Source: Candidatus Jordarchaeia archaeon
GTDB taxonomy: Archaea; Asgardarchaeota; Jordiarchaeia; Jordiarchaeales; Jordiarchaeaceae
Length of the DNA: 35,482 nt
Direction: 5' to 3'
Assembly: GCA_029856435.1 (NCBI GenBank)
Contig: JAHQXB010000165.1
Location: 1-35,482 of the forward strand
Within the stretch, counting starts at the first letter, position 1. Every line of letters begins with the position of its first letter. This document shows positions 24,193-32,316 of this stretch, piece by piece. Made by a program: the position numbers and the translations under genes. The notes beneath the pieces are model-generated. The model searched no databases. It saw nothing but the letters and a program-made list of their open reading frames with translations, and was not told the origin of the DNA.

Positions 24193-24456
24193 TTAAACAT
24201 ATTTGGCAAGCAACAAGGTATACCCCCTAGTTTCCAAAAGCTGAGACTTAGTCCTCTCCAAAATTTCCGAAGCAATCTCATCCATGCTCTTCGTACCAAG
24301 TACACTCTTCAAAACCCTAACCTTAACTATCTTTTCTCTACCTAACAGCCTCTCAAGCTCCAAAACAAACTCCTCTGTCACACCCTTCTTACCCAAATGA
24401 ATCATCGCCGCCCCACTTCTCACCTTCTTAATCTTTTCACTCCTCATCCTCTTCAT
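24193..24456 (-). CDS. CRM-domain (YhbY-like) RNA-binding protein
   Basis: 87 aa. A single CRM domain: MIHLGKKGVTEEFVLELERLLGREKIVKVRVLKSVLG (about 18-55), carrying a GKKG loop in place of the common GxxG RNA-binding loop. The bacterial relative YhbY binds pre-50S particles, and plant CRM proteins help splice introns. The archaeal protein is linked to ribosome assembly by context only. It starts 12 bp after the Rpp21 stop with GGAG upstream, so the two are co-expressed. Confidence 0.88.
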   Translation of the reverse strand: MKRMRSEKIKKVRSGAAMIHLGKKGVTEEFVLELERLLGREKIVKVRVLKSVLGTKSMDEIASEILERTKSQLLETRGYTLLLAKYV

Positions 24457-24468
24457 AATCCATAACTC

Positions 24469-24786
24469 CTAAATGTTATAACGCATATGATGCCCACAAT
24501 TAAAACAGGTTACTACAATGTGAGACTGGCGCCTCACTCTCAACCTAACCCTACAGTTAACACCCGGCCAAAGAAAAGCCTTACAACCACGACAGATACG
24601 CCACCGCCAAGCCCTAGGAATCCTCACCCTACTCCTCATACCTAACCTCCTACATATCTCCACATAACGCTGCGCCCTCTCCCGGTCCCGCAAAAAAACA
24701 TCATCAGCCAAACGCATCAAATACTCCATCCTCTCCCTAGCAATCTTCTCAATCTCTCTCCTTTCCCTTTTCCTCGTCACCGACAT
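24469..24786 (-). CDS. rnp4: RNase P protein component 4 (Rpp21)
   Basis: 105 aa. A basic helical N-terminus (EIEKIARERMEYLMRLADDVF, with RYVEICRRLGMRSRVRIP) precedes a zinc ribbon with four cysteines (CRGC near 66-69 and CFNC near 94-97, followed by GHH). This is the archaeal Rpp21/Rpr2 protein, which pairs with Rpp29 on RNase P RNA and aids 5' trimming of pre-tRNA. It is the first gene of the minus-strand operon and is divergent from nep1 across about 157 bp. Confidence 0.95.
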   Translation of the reverse strand: MSVTRKRERREIEKIARERMEYLMRLADDVFLRDRERAQRYVEICRRLGMRSRVRIPRAWRWRICRGCKAFLWPGVNCRVRLRVRRQSHIVVTCFNCGHHMRYNI

Positions 24787-24943
24787 CTAAAAAATCTCCA
24801 GCAACCACATTCCTAAAAAACATAAACCAATCAACAACAACCAATTTAAGCTCAAAATAATCAGTAACTAACAAGTCTTAACAAGAAAAAGGTCATAAAA
24901 ATAAGTTTTAAACATTACGCTCCAAAAACAAAAGGAGAGAAAA

Positions 24944-25618
24944 ATGTTAACACTAATCCTAGCAGAATCCTCACTAGAAACAATCCCCCCAAAAACCAAT
25001 AAAAATGACACCACCAAAACCCCAAATAAAAAAGGTAAAAAAACACAGCAAATACTAGACATCTCCCTACACAGCCAAATAATAAAGAAACTACCGAACC
25101 GAGAAAAAAGAGGACGCCCAGATATCATACACTTCTCACTACTCGCAGCACTAGGAACCCCCCTAAACAAACAAGGACATCTCCAAACATTCGTCCACAC
25201 CATCCAAGACAAAGTAATAACAATAAACCCCCAAACCAGACTACCCAAAAACTACAACCGCTTCATAGGACTAATGCAACAACTCTACAAACTCGGAAAA
25301 GTACCCCCAAAAGGAACACCACTACTAACCATAGAAAAAATGAACCTAGAAACCCTAATCAAAAAAATAAAACCAACCCAAACCATAATCTTCACCGAAA
25401 AAGGAACCCCCACAAAACCAAAAACAATTATGAACGAATGCGCACAACAAGAAAACCCAACAATAATAATAGGGGGCTTCCCACATGGAGAATTCTCCAC
25501 AAACACCCTAAAACTAGCTGACAAAAAAATCTCAATCTACCCCGAACCCCTAGACGCATGGATAGTAATCTCAAGAGCCCTATACTGCTACGAAGAAATA
25601 ATCCTAAACAAAAAATAA
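24944..25618 (+). CDS. nep1: 16S rRNA pseudouridine N1-methyltransferase Nep1
   Basis: 224 aa SPOUT-fold enzyme of the Nep1/Emg1 family. It methylates a hypermodified pseudouridine in helix 35 of small-subunit rRNA using S-adenosylmethionine. Diagnostic blocks: RGRPDIIHFSLLAALGTPLNK (near 57-78), VHTIQDKVITINPQTRLPKNYNRF, the knot segment TIIIGGFPHGEFS, and the final YPEPLDAWIVISRALYCYEE. The ATG follows GGAGAG. The coding strand is strikingly rich in A and C and poor in G and T, opposite to lysS just downstream. It belongs functionally with the ribosome-assembly genes on its left. Confidence 0.94.
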   Translation: MLTLILAESSLETIPPKTNKNDTTKTPNKKGKKTQQILDISLHSQIIKKLPNREKRGRPDIIHFSLLAALGTPLNKQGHLQTFVHTIQDKVITINPQTRLPKNYNRFIGLMQQLYKLGKVPPKGTPLLTIEKMNLETLIKKIKPTQTIIFTEKGTPTKPKTIMNECAQQENPTIIIGGFPHGEFSTNTLKLADKKISIYPEPLDAWIVISRALYCYEEIILNKK

Positions 25619-25657
25619 ACACAAACAAAAAGTTATATACAAAGAAAAATATTTGAG

Positions 25658-25788
25658 TGCGGCCTCCGGGAAATTCGTGAAGGAACTAGGGGTTCCAAGT
25701 TTATTTCGAACCCGGGCCACCAGCTTCGCCCTTCTACCTAGGGATAAAGAGTGGCAGGCTGGAATCCTAGCCACTAGACTAAGGCCGC
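25658..25788 (-). tRNA. tRNA-Gly(GCC) with two introns
   Basis: Acceptor GCGGCCT/AGGCCGC, D-arm GTCT-AGTGGCTA-GGAT, anticodon stem CCAGC/GCTGG, T-stem CCGGG/CCCGG. The anticodon loop carries about 26 extra nt (25725-25750, within one base): TGCC pairs with GGCG, bulges ACT and AAG. The mature loop is CTGCCAC, anticodon GCC. The T-loop carries 33 nt (25672-25704): TTCG pairs with CGAA, bulges AAA and TTT, inner hairpin GGAAC/GTTCC. Splicing leaves TTCGAAT and a 72-nt tRNA matching archaeal tRNA-Gly. CCA is not encoded (discriminator A is followed by CT). It is antisense to its neighbours nep1 and lysS. Confidence 0.92.
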
Positions 25789-25961
25789 TTGAAACTTATG
25801 AGTATGCGATTCTTACATGTACTTAAATTTTTCTAAATCAGACTTTATAAAGTGGTTTTTGGTTGTTGTGTGTTTTTGGTGTTTTTGTGGGTTTTTCCGA
25901 AAGGTTTACTAATGTGTATTTGTTTCCGTGTTATAACATTTGCTAAGAAGGGTTTTGTGAT

Positions 25962-27590
25962 TTGGAGAAGTATTGGCATTGGATCGATGAAACAGTGGCA
26001 AACATTATTGAGTATTGGAGAGACTTGGATCGTTATGTTTGTAGTTGCGGAATGTCTGTTTCAGGGTTGCAGCATCTCGGTCGTCTTAGGGGTGAAATCA
26101 TTCTTACTAATACTGTTAAGGAAGAGTTTTTGAGGTTAGGTAAGGATGCTGAGCACTATTTGGTTCTTTATACTCAGGATCAGTGGAAGGGTAAGGTTGC
26201 TCAGCTGAAGCAATTTTCCAGCGTTGAGGCGGCTAAGCAGTATCGTGGTAGGCGTTTGATTGATGTTCCCGATCCTTTTGATTGTCATGGAAATTGGGTG
26301 GAGCATTATTGGGGGCCTTTCAGGGATTGTTTGGATAGCTTTTCGGTAGGGGTTAAACCTGTTTTTACTACGGATCTTTATAAGACAGACGGAATGAGAA
26401 ATTTGGTTAGGAAGGTGATTGAGCGTAGGGAAGAGCTTAGACAGATTATTAACAAATATCGTGGTAGAAAGCCATACCCTGAGGGGTGGATTCCTTTTGA
26501 GCCGTTATGTGGAGAGTGTCTTAACATTGGTGAACATAAAATCTTGAATGTTAATTTGGACGATTATGTGATTGAGTATGTTTGTAGTAGGTGTGGAGCC
26601 AAAGGAATTTCCCGGATGGAGGACGGGAAACTGAACTGGCGTGTTGAGTGGGCGGCTTTGTGGGCGCTTCTCGATGTGAATTTTGAGCCTTACGGTAAGG
26701 ATCATGCTACTCCTGGGGGGTCCCGTGATAGCTGTGCTGAGATAGTTGAGAAAATCTTTGAGAGGAAGCCTCCTTTTGGTTTTCCTTACGAATGGGTTGG
26801 TTGGTCTGTGAACGGTAAGGATATGGGTGATATGGGCTCCAGTGACTTTTTGGGTGTCACTCCTGCTGAATGGTTGGAAATAGCGGAACCAGAAGTTCTA
26901 AGATATCTTTACTTGAAAAACAAGCCAATGAAAAGGGTAGTTATAGACTTTTCCCGGGTTCCCGAACTGGTTGAAAATTACGATCAAGCAGAAAAGGTGT
27001 ATTATGGTGCTGAAAGGGTTCTTCAGGAAAAGGAAGAATTTGAGATGCGACGCAGTTATGAGCTTTCTCAGCTTAGAGCACCTCCTAAGATTCTACCCTT
27101 CCAGTTAAGGTACGCTCATGCGGCGACCCTAGTTCAGCTTCTCCCCAAAGAAAATCTTCTTGAAAACGCTATAAAGAAGCTCAGATCTACTGGTCTTCTT
27201 GGTGGTGAACCTTCTGAAATTGATAAAATTAGAATTGAGAGGAGACTGAAGGAAGCTGAGGCCTGGCTTAAGAAATATGCGCCTGAGAGGTTTAAGTTAA
27301 AAATTCTTGATGAAGTGCCTGTTACACTTAGGGAGCAGCTTACTGAAGGAGAAAGGAGGGCCTTGAAAATTCTTGCTGATAGATTGGGTGAGAAGAAATT
27401 TACGGAGAGCGAATTAGAGAATATTCTTTATAGGATAGCTAAGGAGGAGGCTGGTCTAGGTTCGAGAAGGTTTTTCGAATTGATTTACCAGATATTAATT
27501 GGACAAAAACAGGGTCCGAGACTCGCCTCATTTATACTTTTAATTGATAGAGGCTTACTTCTTCAAAGATTACGAGAAGCTTATCAATAA
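25962..27590 (+). CDS. lysS: Class I lysyl-tRNA synthetase
   Basis: 542 aa. The archaeal class I enzyme, unrelated in fold to the class II LysRS, charges tRNA-Lys. The HIGH motif is HLGR (38-41) in VSGLQHLGRLRGE. Cysteine pairs C183/C186 and C208/C211 form a zinc site. The KMSKS position reads MGSS (291-294) in GKDMGDMGSSDFLG, so the usual first Lys of the loop is not obvious. The C-terminal anticodon domain is alpha-helical. The start is taken as TTG at 25962 with AAGG upstream; no ATG gives the full N-terminus. It opens the plus-strand series that includes the lipid synthase and Vps4. Confidence 0.94.
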   Translation: MEKYWHWIDETVANIIEYWRDLDRYVCSCGMSVSGLQHLGRLRGEIILTNTVKEEFLRLGKDAEHYLVLYTQDQWKGKVAQLKQFSSVEAAKQYRGRRLIDVPDPFDCHGNWVEHYWGPFRDCLDSFSVGVKPVFTTDLYKTDGMRNLVRKVIERREELRQIINKYRGRKPYPEGWIPFEPLCGECLNIGEHKILNVNLDDYVIEYVCSRCGAKGISRMEDGKLNWRVEWAALWALLDVNFEPYGKDHATPGGSRDSCAEIVEKIFERKPPFGFPYEWVGWSVNGKDMGDMGSSDFLGVTPAEWLEIAEPEVLRYLYLKNKPMKRVVIDFSRVPELVENYDQAEKVYYGAERVLQEKEEFEMRRSYELSQLRAPPKILPFQLRYAHAATLVQLLPKENLLENAIKKLRSTGLLGGEPSEIDKIRIERRLKEAEAWLKKYAPERFKLKILDEVPVTLREQLTEGERRALKILADRLGEKKFTESELENILYRIAKEEAGLGSRRFFELIYQILIGQKQGPRLASFILLIDRGLLLQRLREAYQ

Positions 27591-27662
27591 AAAAGGGGAG
27601 CTAATTATACGAAGGGTCTTTAGTTATATCCTTTAAAAATTATGCGTTTTGGAGGTAATTGT

Positions 27663-28334
27663 TTGCTTGGAAAATTTAAGGAAATTCTTACGAAATCGTT
27701 TGCGCCAGCTGTAAATGTTGCGGTGAGGATTGGATTAACTCCCAACCGTATCACAGTCTTGGGATTCATTTTATCCATTGTGGTCAGTGTACTAATTGTA
27801 GGGAATAGAGTATACCCGGTTAACCTCATAAACGAGTGGCAGAGACTGATTTTAGCCTCTTTAACTATTTTTGCTATGGGATTCTGCGATTTACTGGATG
27901 GGCTGGTCGCTCGAAAGACAGGTAAAATAACAGTGTTTGGCGGTTTCCTCGATTCTGTGTTAGACCGCTACACAGAAGTATTCATTTTTGCTGCCTTAAT
28001 TATAGGCGGATACTGCCACCCAATTTGGGGAATCGTAACTATGGTGGGCGCCCTCTTGGTAAGTTACGCTAGAGCCCGCGCGGAGGCTGCTGGATTAAAG
28101 AATCTGGGAATCGGAATAGCTGAAAGACCAGAAAGACTTGCAGTATTGGGCGTTGCAATACTTGCTCAGGGCATATTTCTGACATCCTGGTTCCCCACTC
28201 AAAATCAAATCATATATTGGACCATAATCCTTCTAGCCTTTCTAACACATTTCACAGTCATCCAGAGGTTTTACTACGCCTACAAAAGACTGCCAAAAAC
28301 ACCAACAGTGGAAAAACCAGACGGCAAAACATAA
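27663..28334 (+). CDS. CDP-alcohol phosphatidyltransferase, likely archaetidylinositol-phosphate synthase
   Basis: 223 aa membrane protein with about six helices. The catalytic motif D-x2-D-G-x2-A-R-x8-G-x3-D-x3-D is complete: DLLDGLVARKTGKITVFGGFL followed by D and D in DSVLDR. It swaps CMP on CDP-archaeol for an alcohol phosphate. The GIAERPERL segment in the C-terminal half is typical of archaeal inositol-phosphate-type enzymes, so inositol-1-phosphate is the likely acceptor (inference). GGAGGT at 27651-27656 points to the TTG at 27663 as start rather than the ATG at 27642. It begins 72 bp after lysS and is probably co-transcribed. Confidence 0.87.
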   Translation: MLGKFKEILTKSFAPAVNVAVRIGLTPNRITVLGFILSIVVSVLIVGNRVYPVNLINEWQRLILASLTIFAMGFCDLLDGLVARKTGKITVFGGFLDSVLDRYTEVFIFAALIIGGYCHPIWGIVTMVGALLVSYARARAEAAGLKNLGIGIAERPERLAVLGVAILAQGIFLTSWFPTQNQIIYWTIILLAFLTHFTVIQRFYYAYKRLPKTPTVEKPDGKT

Positions 28335-28490
28335 TTAGGTCACCAAAAAATTCTACTTTTACCCAAAAACTATCTTCCCATTAAAGGATCCTAGTGAGAA
28401 CCAGTACTGTGAGGGGTTTGCACCTAGAGAAAAAATAATAACTTTCGGCTAACCCATTATTAGTAGTAAAAATAAGTCAAGTGGGGAAAA

Positions 28491-29657
28491 ATGGCGGAAA
28501 AATTATTTAAATATGCTACCCAAATAGCTCAAGAAGCAATAGAACACGATAATCGTGGAAATTACAAACAGGCTTATGAGCAATATTTGAGAGCCGCAGA
28601 TATACTGCTCAAGTGTATGCAGTTCACCGACAATCCAGAACTGAGACAAATTTACTACGAACGGGCAGAAAAATATGTAAAGCGTTGTAAACAAATTAAA
28701 GCGGCTGTGGTTTCGCCTCGGAGAGCTCCCACCATAAAGTCAAGCATAGCCACAGGAGAGGAAAGCGGGGTCGGAGACGATGAGCTGTCAAAAGCAATAT
28801 CTGACACAATAATTGCAGAAAAACCAGACATCAAATGGAGCGATGTAGCAGACCTCAACTCTGCAAAACAGGCTTTAAGAGAGGCTATTATTCTCCCAAT
28901 GATGCGTCCAGACCTCTTTGAGGGGGCGAGAAAGCCTTGGAAGGGGATACTCCTATTTGGTCCTCCTGGTTGTGGGAAGACATTGATTGCTAAGGCGGTT
29001 GCATCTGAAGTTAAAGCCACATTCTTCAATGTGTCCGCAGCTACATTGGTGAGCAAGTGGTTGGGCGAATCGGAGAAGCTTGTTAGGGAACTTTTTGTTG
29101 CAGCCCGTAATAAGCAGCCTGCAATAATTTTCATAGATGAAGTTGACAGTATAGCGACGAGACGCGAAGGAGACGAGGTGGGTGGGGAACGGAGGTTGAA
29201 GACTCAGCTTATGCAGGAGATGGAGGGAGTTACTTCAAACAAGAAGGATCAAATCGTTGTTCTGGGTGCGACAAATGTTCCTTGGGAGCTCGACCCTGCG
29301 CTCCGTCGGCGATTCGAAAAAAGAATCTACATTAGTATGCCAGAAGAAGAGGCAAGGGAGGAGATCTTTAAAATTCATACGCGAGGCGTTGATCTAGAGA
29401 AGGATGTAGACTTTAAAGAGCTTGCGAAGCTAACGGAGGGTTATGTTGGTTCAGATATTGCTATGATATGTAGGGAGGCCTTGATGATGCCTATAAGGGA
29501 ACTGGATGCGGTCGGTGCATTAAATGATAAAAATGTGAAGGTGCGACCTGTTTCTAGGAATGATTTTTTGGAGGCTCTGCGTGGAGTAAAGCCTGTTGTT
29601 TCACCTTCTGAGTTGGTTAAGTTCAAACAGTGGGCTGAGGAGTTTGCTGTAGAATAA
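28491..29657 (+). CDS. vps4: Vps4/CdvC-type AAA ATPase
   Basis: 388 aa. An N-terminal MIT domain (about 1-72, three helices: AEKLFKYATQIAQEAIEHDN, YKQAYEQYLRAADILLKC, LRQIYYERAEKYVKRCKQIK) binds tails of ESCRT-III subunits. A linker leads to one AAA domain: Walker A GPPGCGKT (157-164), pore segment KWLGESEK, Walker B IIFIDE (212-217), arginine fingers in RRRF (272-275), and a C-terminal SRNDFLEAL helix. It disassembles ESCRT-III filaments in membrane scission and cell division. No ESCRT-III gene is in this window. GGGG precedes the ATG. The next gene, Vps25-like, begins 20 bp after the stop, which is the strongest context for an ESCRT assignment. Confidence 0.95.
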   Translation: MAEKLFKYATQIAQEAIEHDNRGNYKQAYEQYLRAADILLKCMQFTDNPELRQIYYERAEKYVKRCKQIKAAVVSPRRAPTIKSSIATGEESGVGDDELSKAISDTIIAEKPDIKWSDVADLNSAKQALREAIILPMMRPDLFEGARKPWKGILLFGPPGCGKTLIAKAVASEVKATFFNVSAATLVSKWLGESEKLVRELFVAARNKQPAIIFIDEVDSIATRREGDEVGGERRLKTQLMQEMEGVTSNKKDQIVVLGATNVPWELDPALRRRFEKRIYISMPEEEAREEIFKIHTRGVDLEKDVDFKELAKLTEGYVGSDIAMICREALMMPIRELDAVGALNDKNVKVRPVSRNDFLEALRGVKPVVSPSELVKFKQWAEEFAVE

Positions 29658-29677
29658 TTTTAATAATAGGGATGAAA

Positions 29678-30406
29678 ATGGCGGAAAAACAGAAAGAAAA
29701 GAAAATTGAAAAACGGGGCGAAAAGCAATCGAATGCTTTGGAGGAAATCGAAGAAGATAAAGTGCTTGAAGGAGCAGATTCGCTCGAGCTTAAAATTGAG
29801 ATTCTCAGAGAAGATATTGAAAGACTGAAAGCTGAGCTTCAACTGATAAAACAGGGGAAAGAAGCTTCCGCCGGCATATCCCAAGATTTCGTTACAGAAG
29901 CACCTAAAGTGGTTGAAAGAATCGCTCCTCTGCCTGATTGGGTGGATAAACCTTGGATGTACATTAAACCTGAAAAACCCGAATTTTTAGAGTCTTGGAG
30001 AAGGGATTGGTCTGACTATACGTTAAAATGGGCAAAATTTTTGGTCATACATCTGATAAGTGTAACTGAATTGATGGAGAAAAACCCCTTCGACAAACTA
30101 TCCGAGGTGGCTCTTAGGGATATACTGGAGTACATGAATTCAAAGAATAGTATTAAGTGGTGGGACAAAAATAAAACTTTGGTAAGAATTTATTGGCGGT
30201 CGCTGGAAGAATGGTGCGAAATAATTTATCGATGGGCCCTAAGAACCGGTCGCCTCGACTTCACACTTTTTGAGATAATGGATGAAAAAGAAGAATTCAG
30301 CACTCTACCTCCTGAAGACATAAAAGAGATTTTTAGGCTTATGGTTGAAAAACGTTTCGCTGAATGGATGGGGAAAAAACACGAAATGATAAAAATCAAT
30401 TATTAA
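29678..30406 (+). CDS. ESCRT-II Vps25-like protein with N-terminal coiled coil
   Basis: 242 aa from the second ATG (29678, in context AGGGATGAAAATG); an ATG at 29672 would add MK. Residues 1-65 are highly charged and predicted coiled coil. From about 85 the sequence PLPDWVDKPWMYIKPEKPEF recalls the N-terminal docking stretch of eukaryotic Vps25. ALRDILEYMNSKNSIKWWDKNKTLVRIYW, EEWCEIIYRWALRTG and FTLFEI line up with the Vps25 pattern VLEELRKKGNLEWLDK, MWRRPEEWGKLIYQW and FTLYEL. Two winged helices are expected. The match is from memory of Vps25, not a search. In ESCRT-II, Vps25 nucleates ESCRT-III, so it may do so for Vps4-partner filaments here. Adjacency to Vps4 supports this. Confidence 0.78.
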   Translation: MAEKQKEKKIEKRGEKQSNALEEIEEDKVLEGADSLELKIEILREDIERLKAELQLIKQGKEASAGISQDFVTEAPKVVERIAPLPDWVDKPWMYIKPEKPEFLESWRRDWSDYTLKWAKFLVIHLISVTELMEKNPFDKLSEVALRDILEYMNSKNSIKWWDKNKTLVRIYWRSLEEWCEIIYRWALRTGRLDFTLFEIMDEKEEFSTLPPEDIKEIFRLMVEKRFAEWMGKKHEMIKINY

Positions 30407-30537
30407 TTTCGGTCTTCTAAACGTAATATAAACCCTTTTAGGTGTGTACGCCATAAATAAATCAAAAACACATTTAGTCGGCTTTCCCATTCTTCAAAGC
30501 ATCATTTATTCATTATATAAGAGGTTGGTGCGCGAAA

Positions 30538-30957
30538 ATGGAATTCCTGAAAAAATTTTCAGGTAAAAAGGAAGAGAATTTATGCTTGGATAAAGAAAAC
30601 AATGCTGCAATGGGAACAGAGGAATATTTATCAAAACTTGGGGTTTTCGAGGAGGAAACCGAATCTAAAGAAGTTGCCCAAGAAATAGTTGATTCTGGAG
30701 TTGTGTATATTAAATCAATCCCCCTTTTAACACTGGCAGATGTTCCTAGAATAGCTGAAGAGCTGAAATCAGGAAACATAGTCATTATACATGCTAAGCC
30801 CTTTATACAAAGAGTACAGTCAAACAGTGAACTTAAAAGAGCCGTTGACCAATTACGAGGTGTTTGCCGACAAATAGATGGAGATATAGCCCAATTGGGA
30901 AACGAGTACATAATTGTTACACCCGGTCCTTACATAAGAATCTACCATAGAGACTAG
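30538..30957 (+). CDS. sepF: SepF, FtsZ membrane anchor
   Basis: 139 aa. The C-terminal domain (about 55-137: VVYIKSIPLLTLADVPRIAEELKSGNIVIIHAKP, ELKRAVDQLRGVCRQIDGDIAQLGNEYIIVTP) is the SepF fold. It dimerises and binds the FtsZ C-terminus. MEFLKKFSGKK at the N-terminus can form a short amphipathic membrane-targeting helix, as in other SepF proteins; the middle is an acidic linker. In archaea with FtsZ, SepF is the usual anchor because FtsA is absent. It lies 131 bp after the Vps25-like gene on the same strand, putting FtsZ and ESCRT division parts side by side. Confidence 0.9.
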   Translation: MEFLKKFSGKKEENLCLDKENNAAMGTEEYLSKLGVFEEETESKEVAQEIVDSGVVYIKSIPLLTLADVPRIAEELKSGNIVIIHAKPFIQRVQSNSELKRAVDQLRGVCRQIDGDIAQLGNEYIIVTPGPYIRIYHRD

Positions 30958-31407
30958 AAAAATATCAAAAATTACTACATTATTTATCTCAGAATTAAAA
31001 TAACACCCACGCAAAACAATAATAATAAAAATTATCATACACACCTACTTCCTGTGGGCGAAAAATGGTTAAATGATCCCTATGCTTTGAAGGAGGTTTC
31101 ATTTATTTTGCCTTCTTTTGGCAAGTTAATCGCTGGGTAAAAGAGACCTTGTTACCAATCCTCTTTTCCAGTAAAGTAAAGAAGGTATAAAGCGTTAGAT
31201 AGACTTCCATAATTTAAATCCATATCAAAAACTAATATTTTTAGAAAGCTATAATGGTGAAGTGTTGCCAACTTTTTTAAGACCTTAAGGCTTGGTTGCA
31301 GTTTTTCGCGGAGAACTTATTAGGCTTCTAGCTTTAGTCAAATCGTGGACTACTCGAACGCTAAAATCTTCTTTAAAGAAATATAAAATGAGTTGAGGTA
31401 GAACAAT
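30958..31407. other. 450-bp gap between sepF and the enoyl-CoA hydratase gene
   Basis: No convincing gene. A hairpin TTGCC-ttctttt-GGCAA occupies 31108-31124. It follows a good GGAGG (31092-31096) that would fit a ten-codon frame from TTG 31108 to a TAA at about 31140. This could be a tiny leader peptide, or the hairpin may be incidental. The remaining DNA is AT-rich. Confidence 0.35.
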
Positions 31408-32208
31408 ATGAGTTCTGAAGTGGTATTATTCGAAAAGCGTGATGGAATTGGAAAAATAACTTTGAATAGACCTGATGCCCTAAACGCGCTCACAATCGAA
31501 GTGTTTGAAAAACTACGTGAATATTTCGCTATGATCCGCGAAGATGACGATGTGAAACTTATGGTGATAACAGGCGCGGGAAGAGCCTTCTCGGCGGGTT
31601 TGGATCTATCTCTGCTAGGCGGCTCCCTCTTACAAAATGTCTCCAAACTCAGAATCTTTCTTAGGAGGTTACAAGACACTCTCAGTATGCCGGAGAGTAT
31701 TGAGAAGCCTTCTATAGCTGCAGTAAACGGTTTAGCTCTTGGAGGAGGTACAGAGTTAGCCTTGGCCTGCGACATAAGAATAGCTTCTGAAAATGCAATA
31801 TTTGGTCTACCAGAAGTTTGTTATGGGATAATACCTGATATTGGAGGAGCTCAGAGACTACCCCGCATAGTGGGCTTAGGCAGAGCAAAAGAGTTAATCC
31901 TCACGGGGGAACCAATCGACGCGCAAGAAGCTTGGCGTATAGGACTAGTAAATAAAGTTGTTCCTCAAAACCAACTAGAAGTTGCAGTCAAAACAATGGC
32001 AAGTAAAATAATGGATAATGGACCAATTGCGGTAGGACTAGGAAAAATGGTTGCTGACAAATCATTTGACATCGATCTTAAAACCCTTATGGAATACACC
32101 GTTTTAGCACAAGATACCTGCATTAGGACACAGGACTTAGTAAGTCTCTATAAGAAAAAAATGGAAAAAATAAAAAGCAAAACAACAAAACCGCAACCCG
32201 AGAAATAA
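31408..32208 (+). CDS. Enoyl-CoA hydratase/isomerase (crotonase family)
   Basis: 266 aa crotonase-fold protein. The oxyanion-hole segments GAGRAFSAGLDLSLLGG (about 51-67) and AAVNGLALGGGTELALACDIRIAS are present. Both acidic residues used in hydration are kept: Glu in GGGTELA and Glu in FGLPEVCYGIIPDIGG. It should therefore hydrate 2-enoyl-CoA to 3-hydroxyacyl-CoA, although isomerases and other crotonases share the fold. The C-terminal tail (KKKMEKIKSKTTKPQPEK) is lysine-rich. No neighbouring beta-oxidation gene is seen; it is a single transcription unit. Confidence 0.9.
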   Translation: MSSEVVLFEKRDGIGKITLNRPDALNALTIEVFEKLREYFAMIREDDDVKLMVITGAGRAFSAGLDLSLLGGSLLQNVSKLRIFLRRLQDTLSMPESIEKPSIAAVNGLALGGGTELALACDIRIASENAIFGLPEVCYGIIPDIGGAQRLPRIVGLGRAKELILTGEPIDAQEAWRIGLVNKVVPQNQLEVAVKTMASKIMDNGPIAVGLGKMVADKSFDIDLKTLMEYTVLAQDTCIRTQDLVSLYKKKMEKIKSKTTKPQPEK

Positions 32209-32316
32209 TTATTACTATACTTAATTACAAAAAAGGAATGAGCAGAATAAAAAACAATGGGTGTTTACGGAGACACTAACGCAAAAAGCTGTTTGTTTTG
32301 ATATCTGACCAAATTT

